Shown in pieces: positions 9,404 to 17,810 of a DNA stretch of 64,000 nucleotides (position 1 is its first letter; each line of letters begins with the position of its first letter). The stretch is from contig NZ_JACRTF010000001.1 in NCBI RefSeq assembly GCF_014385165.1, forward strand, positions 3,844,001-3,908,000, in the 5' to 3' direction. The notes under the pieces are model-generated. The model was given only the letters and a program-made list of their open reading frames with translations. It was not told the origin of the DNA and did no database searches. Source of the DNA: Jilunia laotingensis. Its GTDB lineage: Bacteria > Bacteroidota > Bacteroidia > Bacteroidales > Bacteroidaceae. The translations under genes were made by a program, and so were the position numbers.

Positions 9404-10927
9404 ATGTTGAGAAAAATACGTGTTATTATATCTGTGGTGCTTTTTGCACTCATAACGTTCTACTTTCTGGATTTTGCGGATATCCTGCCAAACAGTTTCC
9501 ATCGTTTGGCACATATCCAGTTTGTTCCGGCATTTTTATCCCTCAGTTTGGGAATACTGGTATTCTTGATTGTTTTAACGTTGATTTTCGGACGTATTTA
9601 TTGTTCCTCCATCTGTCCAATGGGTATTTTTCAGGATATGGTTGCCTGGATTTCCAAAGTAACATCCAAAAAGAAAAAGAGATACAGTTACAGTCCTGCA
9701 AAAAACATACTGCGATGGAGCATTGTAGGTATAGCGACATTAGCAACCCTTATGGGATTCACATTCATATTGGCTTTGCTCGACCCTTATAGTGCTTACG
9801 GACGTATCGTAACGAATGTGTTCAAGCCGGTATACATGTCAGGTAATAATCTTCTCGAATCTGTTTTTTCACGTTTTGAGAATTATACTTTTTATCAGGT
9901 AGATGTTGCCATATTAAGTGTCGCATCATTTGTAATTGCACTGGTCACATTTTGCATCATCTTCTATCTGGCTTGGAAACATGGACGGACCTGGTGCAAT
10001 ACGATATGCCCTGTAGGAACTCTGTTAGGATTCGTCGGCCGTTTCTCCATTTTCAAGGTTCGCATAGATTTTGAAAGATGCAATGGTTGCGGACAATGCG
10101 CCACCAAATGTAAGGCTGTCTGTATTAACAGCAAAGAACATGCGATTGACTATAGCCGGTGTGTCGATTGTTTCGATTGCCTAGAGGCTTGCAATAAACA
10201 TGCATTAGTATTCGCCCCTTCTCTCTCTTCATTAAGGAGACAGGAAAAATCGGATGCATCAAAACGTCGTTTTCTAGTGGCAGGAGCAATGGCTGCCACA
10301 ACACTACCTAAAGCCCTGGCACAAGTGAAAGAGGCATCCGCCAGTCTGGAAGGGAAAAAATCACATAAAAGAGAAAATCCCATAACGCCTCCGGGATCGA
10401 TAAGCCGTGATCATTTTGTACAGCACTGTACATCTTGCCATCTATGCGTCAGTAAATGTCCATCACATGTCTTAAAACCAGCATTTACGGAATACGGTCT
10501 GGCAGGAATAATGCAACCTACGGTTTACTTTGAAAAAGGGTTCTGTAACTTTGATTGTACCGTATGCGGTGATGTGTGTCCCAATGGTGCCATCAAACCG
10601 TTGACAATCGAACAGAAGCATCTGACCCAGATGGGACATGTTGTTTTTATAAAGGAAAACTGCATTGTCCTTACCGATGGTACAAGTTGTGGTGCCTGTT
10701 CGGAGCATTGTCCGACACAAGCCATTGCAATGGTGCCATATAAAGGGGGACTGACCATTCCTGAAATAAACACGGATATCTGCGTGGGATGTGGCGGATG
10801 TGAATATGTTTGTCCTGCCCGTCCTTTCCGTGCGGTATATATTGAGGGAAATCCGGTACAAAAAGAAGCAAAACCGTTTAAAGAGACAGAACAGGAAAAG
10901 GTAGATATAGACGATTTCGGCTTCTAA
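9404..10927 (+). CDS. Membrane polyferredoxin, NapH-like plus NapG-like fusion
   Basis: 507 aa. Residues 1-220 hold several membrane helices with the NapH/RnfC-type motifs CSSICPMGIFQD and CNTICPVGT, followed by two 4Fe-4S motifs (CNGCGQCATKC, CVDCFDCLEAC). Around residues 286-307 comes a second export-like signal, SKRRFLVAGAMAATTLPKALA, with Arg288-Arg289, then a NapG-like domain with four more clusters (CTSCHLCVSKC, CTVCGDVC, CGACSEHC, CVGCGGCEYVC). It looks like a quinol-linked electron conduit joined to its extracytoplasmic ferredoxin. The partner is probably the Tat DUF362 protein encoded 4 nt upstream. No nitrate reductase genes are nearby. Confidence 0.88.
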   Translation: MLRKIRVIISVVLFALITFYFLDFADILPNSFHRLAHIQFVPAFLSLSLGILVFLIVLTLIFGRIYCSSICPMGIFQDMVAWISKVTSKKKKRYSYSPAKNILRWSIVGIATLATLMGFTFILALLDPYSAYGRIVTNVFKPVYMSGNNLLESVFSRFENYTFYQVDVAILSVASFVIALVTFCIIFYLAWKHGRTWCNTICPVGTLLGFVGRFSIFKVRIDFERCNGCGQCATKCKAVCINSKEHAIDYSRCVDCFDCLEACNKHALVFAPSLSSLRRQEKSDASKRRFLVAGAMAATTLPKALAQVKEASASLEGKKSHKRENPITPPGSISRDHFVQHCTSCHLCVSKCPSHVLKPAFTEYGLAGIMQPTVYFEKGFCNFDCTVCGDVCPNGAIKPLTIEQKHLTQMGHVVFIKENCIVLTDGTSCGACSEHCPTQAIAMVPYKGGLTIPEINTDICVGCGGCEYVCPARPFRAVYIEGNPVQKEAKPFKETEQEKVDIDDFGF

Positions 10928-10950
10928 AAATCCACTATACTTTTGGGGAG

Positions 10951-11009
10951 TTAGCACAGATTATTTCTTTTAAGAAAGGTAATCTGTGCTAATCTGTGTA
11001 ATTTGTGAC
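10951..11009. repeat. Inverted repeat and AATCTGTG tandem repeat after the polyferredoxin gene
   Basis: TTAGCACAGATTA (10951-10963) pairs perfectly with TAATCTGTGCTAA (10980-10992), and the right arm starts a short tandem series TAATCTGTG, TAATCTGTG, TAATTTGTG up to 11009. The hairpin lies 24 nt after the stop of the polyferredoxin gene and may act as a terminator or mRNA 3' end; the repeated octamer looks like a dispersed intergenic repeat of this group of bacteria. Confidence 0.6.
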
Positions 11010-11084
11010 GAGTTTTTTACTTATATCAAGTCCATCTTTGCATAATTTTACTAATTTCGTGGCGAACAATGAAATTTGAAGCAA

Positions 11085-11894
11085 ATGGATGTAGTAACAA
11101 ATGAGTGGGATAGCAAAAAATACCAGATAGGTTTTGCACTCAGTGGCGGATTCATAAAAGGATTTGCCCATCTGGGAGTGATGCAAGCTCTTCTAGAACA
11201 TGATATCAAGCCGGATATTATTTCCGGTGTCAGCGCGGGAGCTTTAGCAGGCGCGTTTTATGCCGATGGCAATGAACCTCACAAAGTCGTGGAGTACTTT
11301 TCAGGACATAAATTCCAGGATTTAACTAAAATGGTAATTCCGAAAGTCGGATTATTCGAATTGAGCGAATTCATAGATTTCCTTAAAAGTAATCTGAAAG
11401 CCCAGAAATTGGAAGATTTACAGACTCCTCTTATTATTACTGCTACCGATCTTGATCATGGAAAGAGTGTACACTTCCATAAAGGAAGTATCGCTGAGCG
11501 TGTCGCAGCTTCATGCTGTATGCCGGTAATGTTCACTCCGGTCAAAATAAACGGAACACACTATGTGGACGGAGGCTTGCTGATGAACCTGCCAGTCACT
11601 ACTATCCGAAGAGCTTGTGAAAAGGTGGTAGCCATCAACGTCAGCCCGCTGGAAGCGGAGAAATACAAAATGAATATTCTCAGTATAGCCCTGCGTTCCT
11701 ATCATTTCATGTTTCGTGCAAATACTTTCCCGGCTCGTGAGAACTGCGATCTTCTTATAGAACCTTATAATTTGAATGGCTACAGCAATCGTGAGCTTGA
11801 AAAAGCTGATGAGATATTTGAACAAGGATATAGAGTTGGCAATGAAGTACTGGACGTACTTTTACAAGAAAAAGGAAGCGTATGGAAAAAATAA
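11085..11894 (+). CDS. Patatin-like phospholipase
   Basis: 269 aa from the ATG at 11085 (an upstream TTG is less likely). Motifs of bacterial patatins are complete: oxyanion loop SGGFIKGFAHLG, nucleophile elbow GVSAG with Ser50, and the catalytic Asp162 in THYVDGGLLMN. There is no signal peptide or beta-barrel, so this is the cytosolic RssA/YchK type, an acyl hydrolase acting on membrane lipids or acyl-CoA. Its last 13 nt overlap the start of the oxidoreductase gene, indicating translational coupling. Confidence 0.9.
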   Translation: MDVVTNEWDSKKYQIGFALSGGFIKGFAHLGVMQALLEHDIKPDIISGVSAGALAGAFYADGNEPHKVVEYFSGHKFQDLTKMVIPKVGLFELSEFIDFLKSNLKAQKLEDLQTPLIITATDLDHGKSVHFHKGSIAERVAASCCMPVMFTPVKINGTHYVDGGLLMNLPVTTIRRACEKVVAINVSPLEAEKYKMNILSIALRSYHFMFRANTFPARENCDLLIEPYNLNGYSNRELEKADEIFEQGYRVGNEVLDVLLQEKGSVWKK

Positions 11895-12940
11895 AAATAG
11901 GATTAGCTGCTTATGGAATGTCGGGACAAGTGTTCCATGCTCCATTCATCAGTATCAACCCCCATTTCGAACTTTATAAAATAGTAGAACGTAGTAAAGA
12001 GCTTTCTAAAGAGCGTTATCCGGAAGCTACTATAGTAAGAAATTTTGAAGAGTTGGTCGAAGATCCGGATATTGAAGTAATAGTAATCAACACACCGGAT
12101 AGTACGCATTATGATTATGCCCGGATGGCACTCGAAGCAGATAAAAATGTTATTGTAGAGAAGCCTTTTACTTCGACAACCGAACAAGGGGAAGAATTGA
12201 TTTCTCTAGCCGCTGAAAAAGGGCTAATGCTTAGTGTCTATCAAAATCGTCGTTGGGATGCCGACTATCAAACTGTACGGGAAATTATATCCGAAGGATT
12301 ATTAGGCCGGTTAGTGGAGTATGAATCTACCTTTGCCCGTTACCGCAATTTTATCAAGCCTAACACTTGGAAAGAAACCGGCAAGTCTGGTGGTGGTCTC
12401 ACTTATAATTTAGGTTCCCATCTCATTGACCAGACCGTCCAACTATTTGGAATGCCGGAAGCTATTTTTGCCGATATCGCCACATTACGAACCAATGGAG
12501 TCGTTGATGATTATTTCATGATCCACTTCCTCCGGCCGAAATTTGCACCGGAAGTAAAAGTAACACTAAAGGCCAGCTATTTGATGCGCGAGGCTGAACC
12601 CCGTTTTACGCTTCATGGCACATTAGGGTCTTATGTAAAGTACGGAGTCGATAAGCAGGAAGCTGCTTTACTACGTGGCGAAATGCCCAACCAACCTCGA
12701 TGGGGAGAAGAATCAGAGCAGGAATGGGGACTCATTCATACCGAAATTAATGGAACTGAAATTCATCGAAAATATCCCAGTATTGCAGGTAATTATGGTG
12801 GCTTCTATCAAAACATTTACGAGTATCTACGTGAAGGTAAACCTTTATTAACCGGAGCAAAGAATATTCTGGATGTAATTCGCATCATTGAGGCTGCTTA
12901 TCAGAGTCAGCGCGAAGGGAAAATTATCGAATTAAAATAA
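11882..12940 (+). CDS. Gfo/Idh/MocA family oxidoreductase
   Basis: 352 aa. The N-terminal Rossmann domain starts KIKIGLAAYGMSGQVFHAPF, followed by the typical NTPDSTHYDYARMALEADK and VIVEKPFTST segments, where EKP supplies the family's catalytic-domain Lys. The C-terminal alpha/beta domain includes GGGLTYNLGSHLIDQ. These enzymes oxidise or reduce sugars and inositols with NAD(P). It overlaps the patatin gene and precedes a GH13 enzyme by 15 nt, so a sugar substrate is plausible but not specified. Confidence 0.9.
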   Translation: MEKIKIGLAAYGMSGQVFHAPFISINPHFELYKIVERSKELSKERYPEATIVRNFEELVEDPDIEVIVINTPDSTHYDYARMALEADKNVIVEKPFTSTTEQGEELISLAAEKGLMLSVYQNRRWDADYQTVREIISEGLLGRLVEYESTFARYRNFIKPNTWKETGKSGGGLTYNLGSHLIDQTVQLFGMPEAIFADIATLRTNGVVDDYFMIHFLRPKFAPEVKVTLKASYLMREAEPRFTLHGTLGSYVKYGVDKQEAALLRGEMPNQPRWGEESEQEWGLIHTEINGTEIHRKYPSIAGNYGGFYQNIYEYLREGKPLLTGAKNILDVIRIIEAAYQSQREGKIIELK

Positions 12941-12955
12941 AACCTTATACATATT

Positions 12956-14653
12956 ATGAATAACGAGAAGAAACTAATCATCTATCAGGTCTTTACCCGT
13001 TTGTTTGGAAACAATAATAATCATTGTATAAATAATGGGGATATTACTGTAAATGGTTGTGGTAAAATGACTGATTTTACCGCCAAGGCATTAGCTGAAA
13101 TCAAGAAGCTGGGAACAACTCATATTTGGTATACCGGAATTATCGAACATGCTACACAGACCGATTACCGGCGATATAACATCCGTCCCGACCATCCCGC
13201 CATTGTCAAGGGTAAGGCTGGATCGCCTTACGCCATTAAAGATTATTATGATGTAGACCCCGATCTGGCAAGTGACGTACCGGGCCGTATGAAAGAATTT
13301 GAAAATTTGGTAAACCGTACACACCGTGCAGGCTTGAAAGTTATTATCGATTTCGTCCCTAATCATGTAGCCCGCCAATATCATTCGGATGTACAACCCG
13401 ATGGGACGGTAGAATTAGGAGCAAATGATGATCCGAAATATGCTTTCAGCCCATACAACAATTTCTACTATATTCCACAATCGGAACTTCATGGTCAGTT
13501 TGATATGAAAGGTAGTGCCGCGGAGTCCTATCATGAACGTCCTGCCAAAGCTACCGGTAACAATCGTTTCGATGCATATCCCAACATTAATGACTGGTAT
13601 GAAACGGTGAAGTTGAACTATGGGGTAGATTATCTGAATGGAGGAACTTGCCACTTCTCCCCCACTCCTGACACTTGGATCAAGATGTTCGATATTCTAT
13701 TATTTTGGGCTTCCAAAGGTATCGATGGATTCCGTTGTGATATGGCAGAAATGGTTCCAGTTGAATTTTGGGAATGGGCTGTGCCACAGGTTAAAGAAAA
13801 ATATCCTGATCTTATTTTTATTGCAGAAGTTTACAATCCGAATGAATATAAAAACTACTTATTTCGCGGCAAATTCGACTATCTGTATGATAAAGTAGGT
13901 TTGTATGATACGTTACGCAATGTAACCTGCGGGTACGAATCTGCCACAGCTATTACCCGTAGCTGGCAAAGTTTGGGCGGAATAGAAAAAAGAATGCTCA
14001 ATTTTCTCGAAAACCATGATGAGCAACGAATTGCTTCCGATTTCTTTGCCGGTGATCCTCGGAAGGCAATTCCTGCCCTCATCGTTTCTACCTGTATGAA
14101 CACCAATCCAATGATGATTTACTTTGGACAGGAATTTGGAGAGTTAGGCATGGATAGTGAAGGTTTCAGTGGACGAGACGGACGTACTACCATTTTCGAT
14201 TACTGGAGCGTGGATACAATACGTCGTTGGAGAAATGGAGGAAAATTTGACGGTAAAATGCTCACCGAGGAACAGAAGCATCTATACGGCATTTATCAAA
14301 AACTTCTTAATCTTTGCAATGAAGAAAAAGCAATAGCTCAAGGGGTATTTTTTGACCTGATGTATGCTAATGTAGATGGATGGCGTTTCAATGAGCATAA
14401 ACAATATGCCTTTATGCGTAAATATAAAAATGAAGTATTGCTGATAGCCGTAAATTTCGATGCTCAGCCGGTTGAGATTGCCATCAACATTCCGTCACAC
14501 GCTTTCGATTTCTTGCAAATCCCACAGATCGATACTTATAAAGCTACTGATCTTCTGAGCGGAAAAACAGAAAACATCTCCCTGTTACCTTACAAGCCAA
14601 CTGAATTGCCGTTACAGGGATATAATGGAAAAATATTGAAATTAACGTTGTAA
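12956..14653 (+). CDS. GH13 alpha-amylase family glycoside hydrolase
   Basis: 565 aa without a signal peptide, so probably cytosolic. GH13 conserved regions are in order: VIIDFVPNHVAR (region I, residues 129-140), GIDGFRCDMAEM with nucleophile Asp262, FIAEVYNP with acid/base Glu291, and FLENHDEQR with Asp355. A C-terminal beta domain follows. The enzyme should cleave or transfer alpha-1,4 glucan bonds, for example trimming maltodextrin or glycogen. A GlgB branching enzyme is encoded 3 kb downstream on the same strand, so intracellular glycogen turnover fits. Confidence 0.9.
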   Translation: MNNEKKLIIYQVFTRLFGNNNNHCINNGDITVNGCGKMTDFTAKALAEIKKLGTTHIWYTGIIEHATQTDYRRYNIRPDHPAIVKGKAGSPYAIKDYYDVDPDLASDVPGRMKEFENLVNRTHRAGLKVIIDFVPNHVARQYHSDVQPDGTVELGANDDPKYAFSPYNNFYYIPQSELHGQFDMKGSAAESYHERPAKATGNNRFDAYPNINDWYETVKLNYGVDYLNGGTCHFSPTPDTWIKMFDILLFWASKGIDGFRCDMAEMVPVEFWEWAVPQVKEKYPDLIFIAEVYNPNEYKNYLFRGKFDYLYDKVGLYDTLRNVTCGYESATAITRSWQSLGGIEKRMLNFLENHDEQRIASDFFAGDPRKAIPALIVSTCMNTNPMMIYFGQEFGELGMDSEGFSGRDGRTTIFDYWSVDTIRRWRNGGKFDGKMLTEEQKHLYGIYQKLLNLCNEEKAIAQGVFFDLMYANVDGWRFNEHKQYAFMRKYKNEVLLIAVNFDAQPVEIAINIPSHAFDFLQIPQIDTYKATDLLSGKTENISLLPYKPTELPLQGYNGKILKLTL

Positions 14654-14692
14654 AACGAAACATACAAAAATACGTATTTTATATCTATAGGA

Positions 14693-14745
14693 ATAGGTAT
14701 TTAACAGTATCTTAAATAGTATTTTAAGCACGGTTAAATACCTAT
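14693..14745 (+). promoter_or_regulatory. Large hairpin in the leader of pabB
   Basis: ATAGGTATTTAAC (14693-14705) is the exact reverse complement of GTTAAATACCTAT (14733-14745). A second smaller dyad (CTTAAAT and ATTTTAAG) sits in the 27-nt loop. It ends 14 nt before the pabB ATG and has no T-run, so it looks like a leader structure or operator rather than a plain terminator. Confidence 0.5.
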
Positions 14746-14759
14746 ATATTTTAAGACTT

Positions 14760-15749
14760 ATGTTACAACCATATAACCGGGAGCAAGCTATCCAAAAGAT
14801 CAATCGACTGACTCAAGAAAGGAAAGCTTTCATATTCATCATCAATTACCTAAAAGATTGTTCATATATAGAGGAAGCGGATAACCTTGATTCAAGGTTT
14901 ATCTTGTATAACTTAAATGGTTTTACAAATTGCAACTCCCCTTTATCTCCCTTGAAAAAAGAGATCGAATGGAAAACCTATCCACAGAGTTTTGATCAAT
15001 ACAAACATTCTTTTGATCATGTGCAAAAGAATATAATGAGCGGTAATAGTTTCTTGACAAATCTGACATGTATCACACCAATTGACACTAATTTGTCATT
15101 GAAAGAAATATTTCTTCATTCCAAAGCATTGTATAAACTTTGGATTAAAGATTCATTTGTAGTGTTTTCACCCGAAATTTTTATCCGTATTAAAGATAAA
15201 CAGATATGCTCCTTTCCGATGAAAGGAACCATTGATGCCAAGTTACCAAATGCCGGACAGAAATTGATGAATGACGTAAAAGAAGCTGCCGAACATGCAA
15301 CCATTGTCGATCTGATACGCAACGATTTAAGTATGGTAGCCGAAAACATACACGTTTCCCGTTACCGATATATCGATACTTTGCAAACTAATTCCGGCCC
15401 CATATTTCAGACAAGTTCCGAAATCCGGGGAACGCTACCTGACAATTACCTTTCCAGACTTGGCAATATCCTCTTCAGCTTACTTCCGGCAGGCTCTATC
15501 ACAGGAGCCCCCAAATGCAAAACGATGAATATCATTGCTCATGCTGAAAACTATCAACGGGGTTTTTATACCGGCATTACCGGATTCTTTGACGGAGAAA
15601 GCCTGGACAGTGCAGTGATGATACGTTTCATCGAACAACATGCTGATGGAAAATTTTATTTTAAAAGTGGCGGTGGGATCACGTGCAAAAGTGAAGTTGA
15701 AAGTGAATACAATGAAATGAAACAGAAAGTATATGTACCCATTTATTGA
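14760..15749 (+). CDS. pabB: Aminodeoxychorismate synthase component I (PabB-like)
   Basis: 329 aa, the short chorismate-binding form without the N-terminal half of TrpE. Conserved chorismate-utilising motifs are present: FPMKGTIDA, IVDLIRNDLSMVAENI, QTSSEIRGTL, and LLPAGSITGAPKCKTMNII. It converts chorismate plus ammonia or glutamine nitrogen into 4-amino-4-deoxychorismate for folate synthesis. The stop overlaps the pabC start by 17 nt, a strong operon link. No PabA glutaminase gene is in the window; a TrpG-type subunit elsewhere may serve. Confidence 0.88.
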   Translation: MLQPYNREQAIQKINRLTQERKAFIFIINYLKDCSYIEEADNLDSRFILYNLNGFTNCNSPLSPLKKEIEWKTYPQSFDQYKHSFDHVQKNIMSGNSFLTNLTCITPIDTNLSLKEIFLHSKALYKLWIKDSFVVFSPEIFIRIKDKQICSFPMKGTIDAKLPNAGQKLMNDVKEAAEHATIVDLIRNDLSMVAENIHVSRYRYIDTLQTNSGPIFQTSSEIRGTLPDNYLSRLGNILFSLLPAGSITGAPKCKTMNIIAHAENYQRGFYTGITGFFDGESLDSAVMIRFIEQHADGKFYFKSGGGITCKSEVESEYNEMKQKVYVPIY

Positions 15750-16329
15750 AACTCTGCAAATAAAAGATGGAGTGATCCAAAACATAGCCTATCACAACGA
15801 ACGATTAAACAGAACCCGGAAAAACTTTTGGCCAAATTGTTCTGTAATAGATCTGGCCGATTACATCTATCAGGAACAACAAGTTCCCGGAATCTTGAAA
15901 TGCAGGATTCTATATGATGAAAAAATCAATGAAGTTACTTTCACGCCTTATGTCATCCGACCGGTGCATTGCATACGGTTAGTATATTCAGATTGCATTA
16001 GCTATACTTATAAAAGTAGTGATCGTGAAGCACTCAACCAACTTTATTCCCAACGAGGAGACGCGGACGACATCCTTATCGTAAAAAAAGGCTTGTTGAC
16101 AGATACTTCCATCGCGAATATCGCCTTATATAATGGTACCGAATGGTATACGCCTGTCTCTCCCCTTTTGAAAGGAACAAAAAGAGCTTTCCTTATTGAT
16201 CAAGGCATTATTCGGGAACAGAATATCCTTATTGGCAACCTCGATACCTATTCAAAAATAACTTTATTCAATGCATTGATCGATTTCAGGACAATAGAAT
16301 TATCTGTCGATCAACTACATATGCGATAA
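15733..16329 (+). CDS. pabC: Aminodeoxychorismate lyase-like aminotransferase class IV
   Basis: 198 aa. The sequence follows the branched-chain/D-amino-acid aminotransferase class IV fold in short form: N-terminal HNERLNRTRKNFW, then CRILYDEK (candidate PLP Lys region), DDILIVKKGLLTDTSIANIAL and the closing TPVSPLLKGTKRAFLIDQG. Together with the overlapping pabB it would complete p-aminobenzoate synthesis by releasing pyruvate. It is shorter than E. coli PabC (269 aa) but of the length usual in Bacteroidetes operons of this kind. Confidence 0.83.
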   Translation: MYPFIETLQIKDGVIQNIAYHNERLNRTRKNFWPNCSVIDLADYIYQEQQVPGILKCRILYDEKINEVTFTPYVIRPVHCIRLVYSDCISYTYKSSDREALNQLYSQRGDADDILIVKKGLLTDTSIANIALYNGTEWYTPVSPLLKGTKRAFLIDQGIIREQNILIGNLDTYSKITLFNALIDFRTIELSVDQLHMR

Positions 16330-16527
16330 CATATGTACATAGCTCCGATGAACAACTATATTTAACACAGTTTTATTAATGTCCGTGCGAACAAAAGCTC
16401 TCTCCCACGTGTTTAATTATTGTGTTTTTCATAGTATTAGATATAAGATTAATTAAAGAGATTGTACCGGCTTGTGATAAGTAAGTACGTCAAAAACAGA
16501 GGCGTCTGTTTTTTTGATAAATGTGTT

Positions 16528-16561
16528 AAAAGCACCGGCTTTGATTAGCTGGTGCTTTTTT
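16528..16561 (+). terminator. Rho-independent terminator
   Basis: Stem AAAAGCACC (16528-16536) with GGTGCTTTT (16551-16559), 14-nt loop, then T's. It closes the patatin-to-pabC direction of transcription before the next promoter at 16583. Confidence 0.75.
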
Positions 16562-16582
16562 ACTATGTTTTTATTCCATATC

Positions 16583-16615
16583 TTTGGTTAGTTACAAATA
16601 AAATTCGTACGTTTG
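16583..16615 (+). promoter_or_regulatory. Bacteroidetes-type promoter for the DUF2461-YhcH-glgB group
   Basis: TTTG at 16583-16586, 21 nt, and TACGTTTG at 16608-16615 fit the consensus well. The start would be about 16622, giving a leader of roughly 15 nt before the ATG at 16638. Confidence 0.65.
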
Positions 16616-16637
16616 TAAAATTATAAAATAGAAAAGA

Positions 16638-17309
16638 ATGACAATGAACATACCTGTTATCTTTCAATTTTTAAAAGACCTCGCTGCAAACAATAACCGG
16701 GAGTGGTTTAATGAACACCGGGAAGAGTATGAAATAGCCCGTGCAGAGTTTGACAATCTATTGAGCGCCATTATTTCGCGTATCTCCTTGTTCGATGAAA
16801 GTATCAGGGGAGTCCAAGCCAAAGACTGTACTTATCGTATTTACCGTGATACCCGTTTCTCATTGGATAAAACTCCTTACAAAATTCATTTTGGCGGATA
16901 TATCAATGCAAAAGGCAAGAAGTCCAATCATTGTGGATATTATGTCCACCTCCAAAACGACTCATGCATGTTGGCAGGAGGAAGCCTTTGTCTGCCTTCT
17001 GACATTCTGAAAGCAGTGCGACAATCCATCTATGACAACATAGATGAATACAGAGCGATAGTAGAAGATCCTTCCTTCAAAAAATATTTCCCAGTAGTTG
17101 GCGAAGATTTTCTGAAGACCGCTCCCAAAGGATTCCCAAAAGATTTCAAATACATTGATTATCTAAAGCCTAAAGAATTTACGTGTGCCCATCTTGTACC
17201 TGATACGTTCTTTTTCGCTCCTGACCTGATGGAAAAAGTGGAGGATGTCTTCCGGCAATTCAAACGTTTTTCAGACTTTATCAATTTCACAATAGATGAT
17301 TTTGAATAA
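16638..17309 (+). CDS. DUF2461 family protein (TIGR02453)
   Basis: 223 aa. It matches the DUF2461/TIGR02453 family from the start (FLKDLAANNNREWFNEHREEYE) through the conserved YRIYRDTRFSLDKTPYK and GGYINAKGKKSNHCGYYVHL to the C-terminal FAPDLMEKVEDVF. The family is common in Bacteroidetes and its biochemical role is unknown. It is the first gene after a clear promoter and is followed 37 nt later by a YhcH protein and then glgB, so co-expression is likely. Confidence 0.85.
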   Translation: MTMNIPVIFQFLKDLAANNNREWFNEHREEYEIARAEFDNLLSAIISRISLFDESIRGVQAKDCTYRIYRDTRFSLDKTPYKIHFGGYINAKGKKSNHCGYYVHLQNDSCMLAGGSLCLPSDILKAVRQSIYDNIDEYRAIVEDPSFKKYFPVVGEDFLKTAPKGFPKDFKYIDYLKPKEFTCAHLVPDTFFFAPDLMEKVEDVFRQFKRFSDFINFTIDDFE

Positions 17310-17346
17310 TATCAGTCATTAATAATAACTTAATAACTTTACATTT

Positions 17347-17793
17347 ATGGTAGTAGATACATTAGAAAACCTTGAAAAATACACATCATTAAACCCATTA
17401 TTTGTACAGGCTATCGATTTTATCCGTTCTCACGATCTACACACCATGGAGATGGGTAAAACCGAATTGCAAGGTAAGAACTTGGTGGTTAACATCGCGC
17501 TGACTACTCCTAAAACGAAAGAACAGGCCAAACTTGAAACTCATAATAAATTTATCGATATTCAGATACCACTGTCTGCAACAGAAATCATGGGCTATAC
17601 TCCTGCTAAATATTGTATTCCGGCCGATGTTCCTTATAATGAAGACGATGACATAACCTTCTTCGAAGGTGCAGCCGAAGCTTATATCCCTGTCAAACCG
17701 GGAATGTTTACCATCTTCTTTCCGGAAGATGGACATGCACCAGGCATTAGTTCGGAGGGTGTAAAGAAAGTGATAATTAAAGTGAAAGCATAA
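17347..17793 (+). CDS. YhcH/YjgK/YiaL family protein
   Basis: 148 aa, a small cupin-like beta-barrel. Family features are the ELQGKNLVVNI segment, a central ETHNKFIDIQIPLSATEIMGY with the metal-binding His/Glu region, and the C-terminal MFTIFFPEDGHAPGI with a conserved His. YhcH proteins are linked to sialic acid or other sugar breakdown and may act as sugar epimerases or isomerases. It stands 17 nt before glgB. Confidence 0.87.
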   Translation: MVVDTLENLEKYTSLNPLFVQAIDFIRSHDLHTMEMGKTELQGKNLVVNIALTTPKTKEQAKLETHNKFIDIQIPLSATEIMGYTPAKYCIPADVPYNEDDDITFFEGAAEAYIPVKPGMFTIFFPEDGHAPGISSEGVKKVIIKVKA

Positions 17794-17810
17794 AACAAAC
17801 TCATTCAGAT

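Larger units (their letters stand above)
16330..16637. other. 308-nt gap after pabC with two terminator-like hairpins
   Basis: No protein-coding frame is convincing. One hairpin is AACAGA-ggcg-TCTGTT (16495-16510) followed by T's, and a stronger one is AAAAGCACC / GGTGCTTTT (16528-16559) with a T-run. Two terminators 20 nt apart, 165 nt after pabC, leave room for a small RNA in 16380-16515, but no promoter with both boxes was found for it. Confidence 0.4.
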
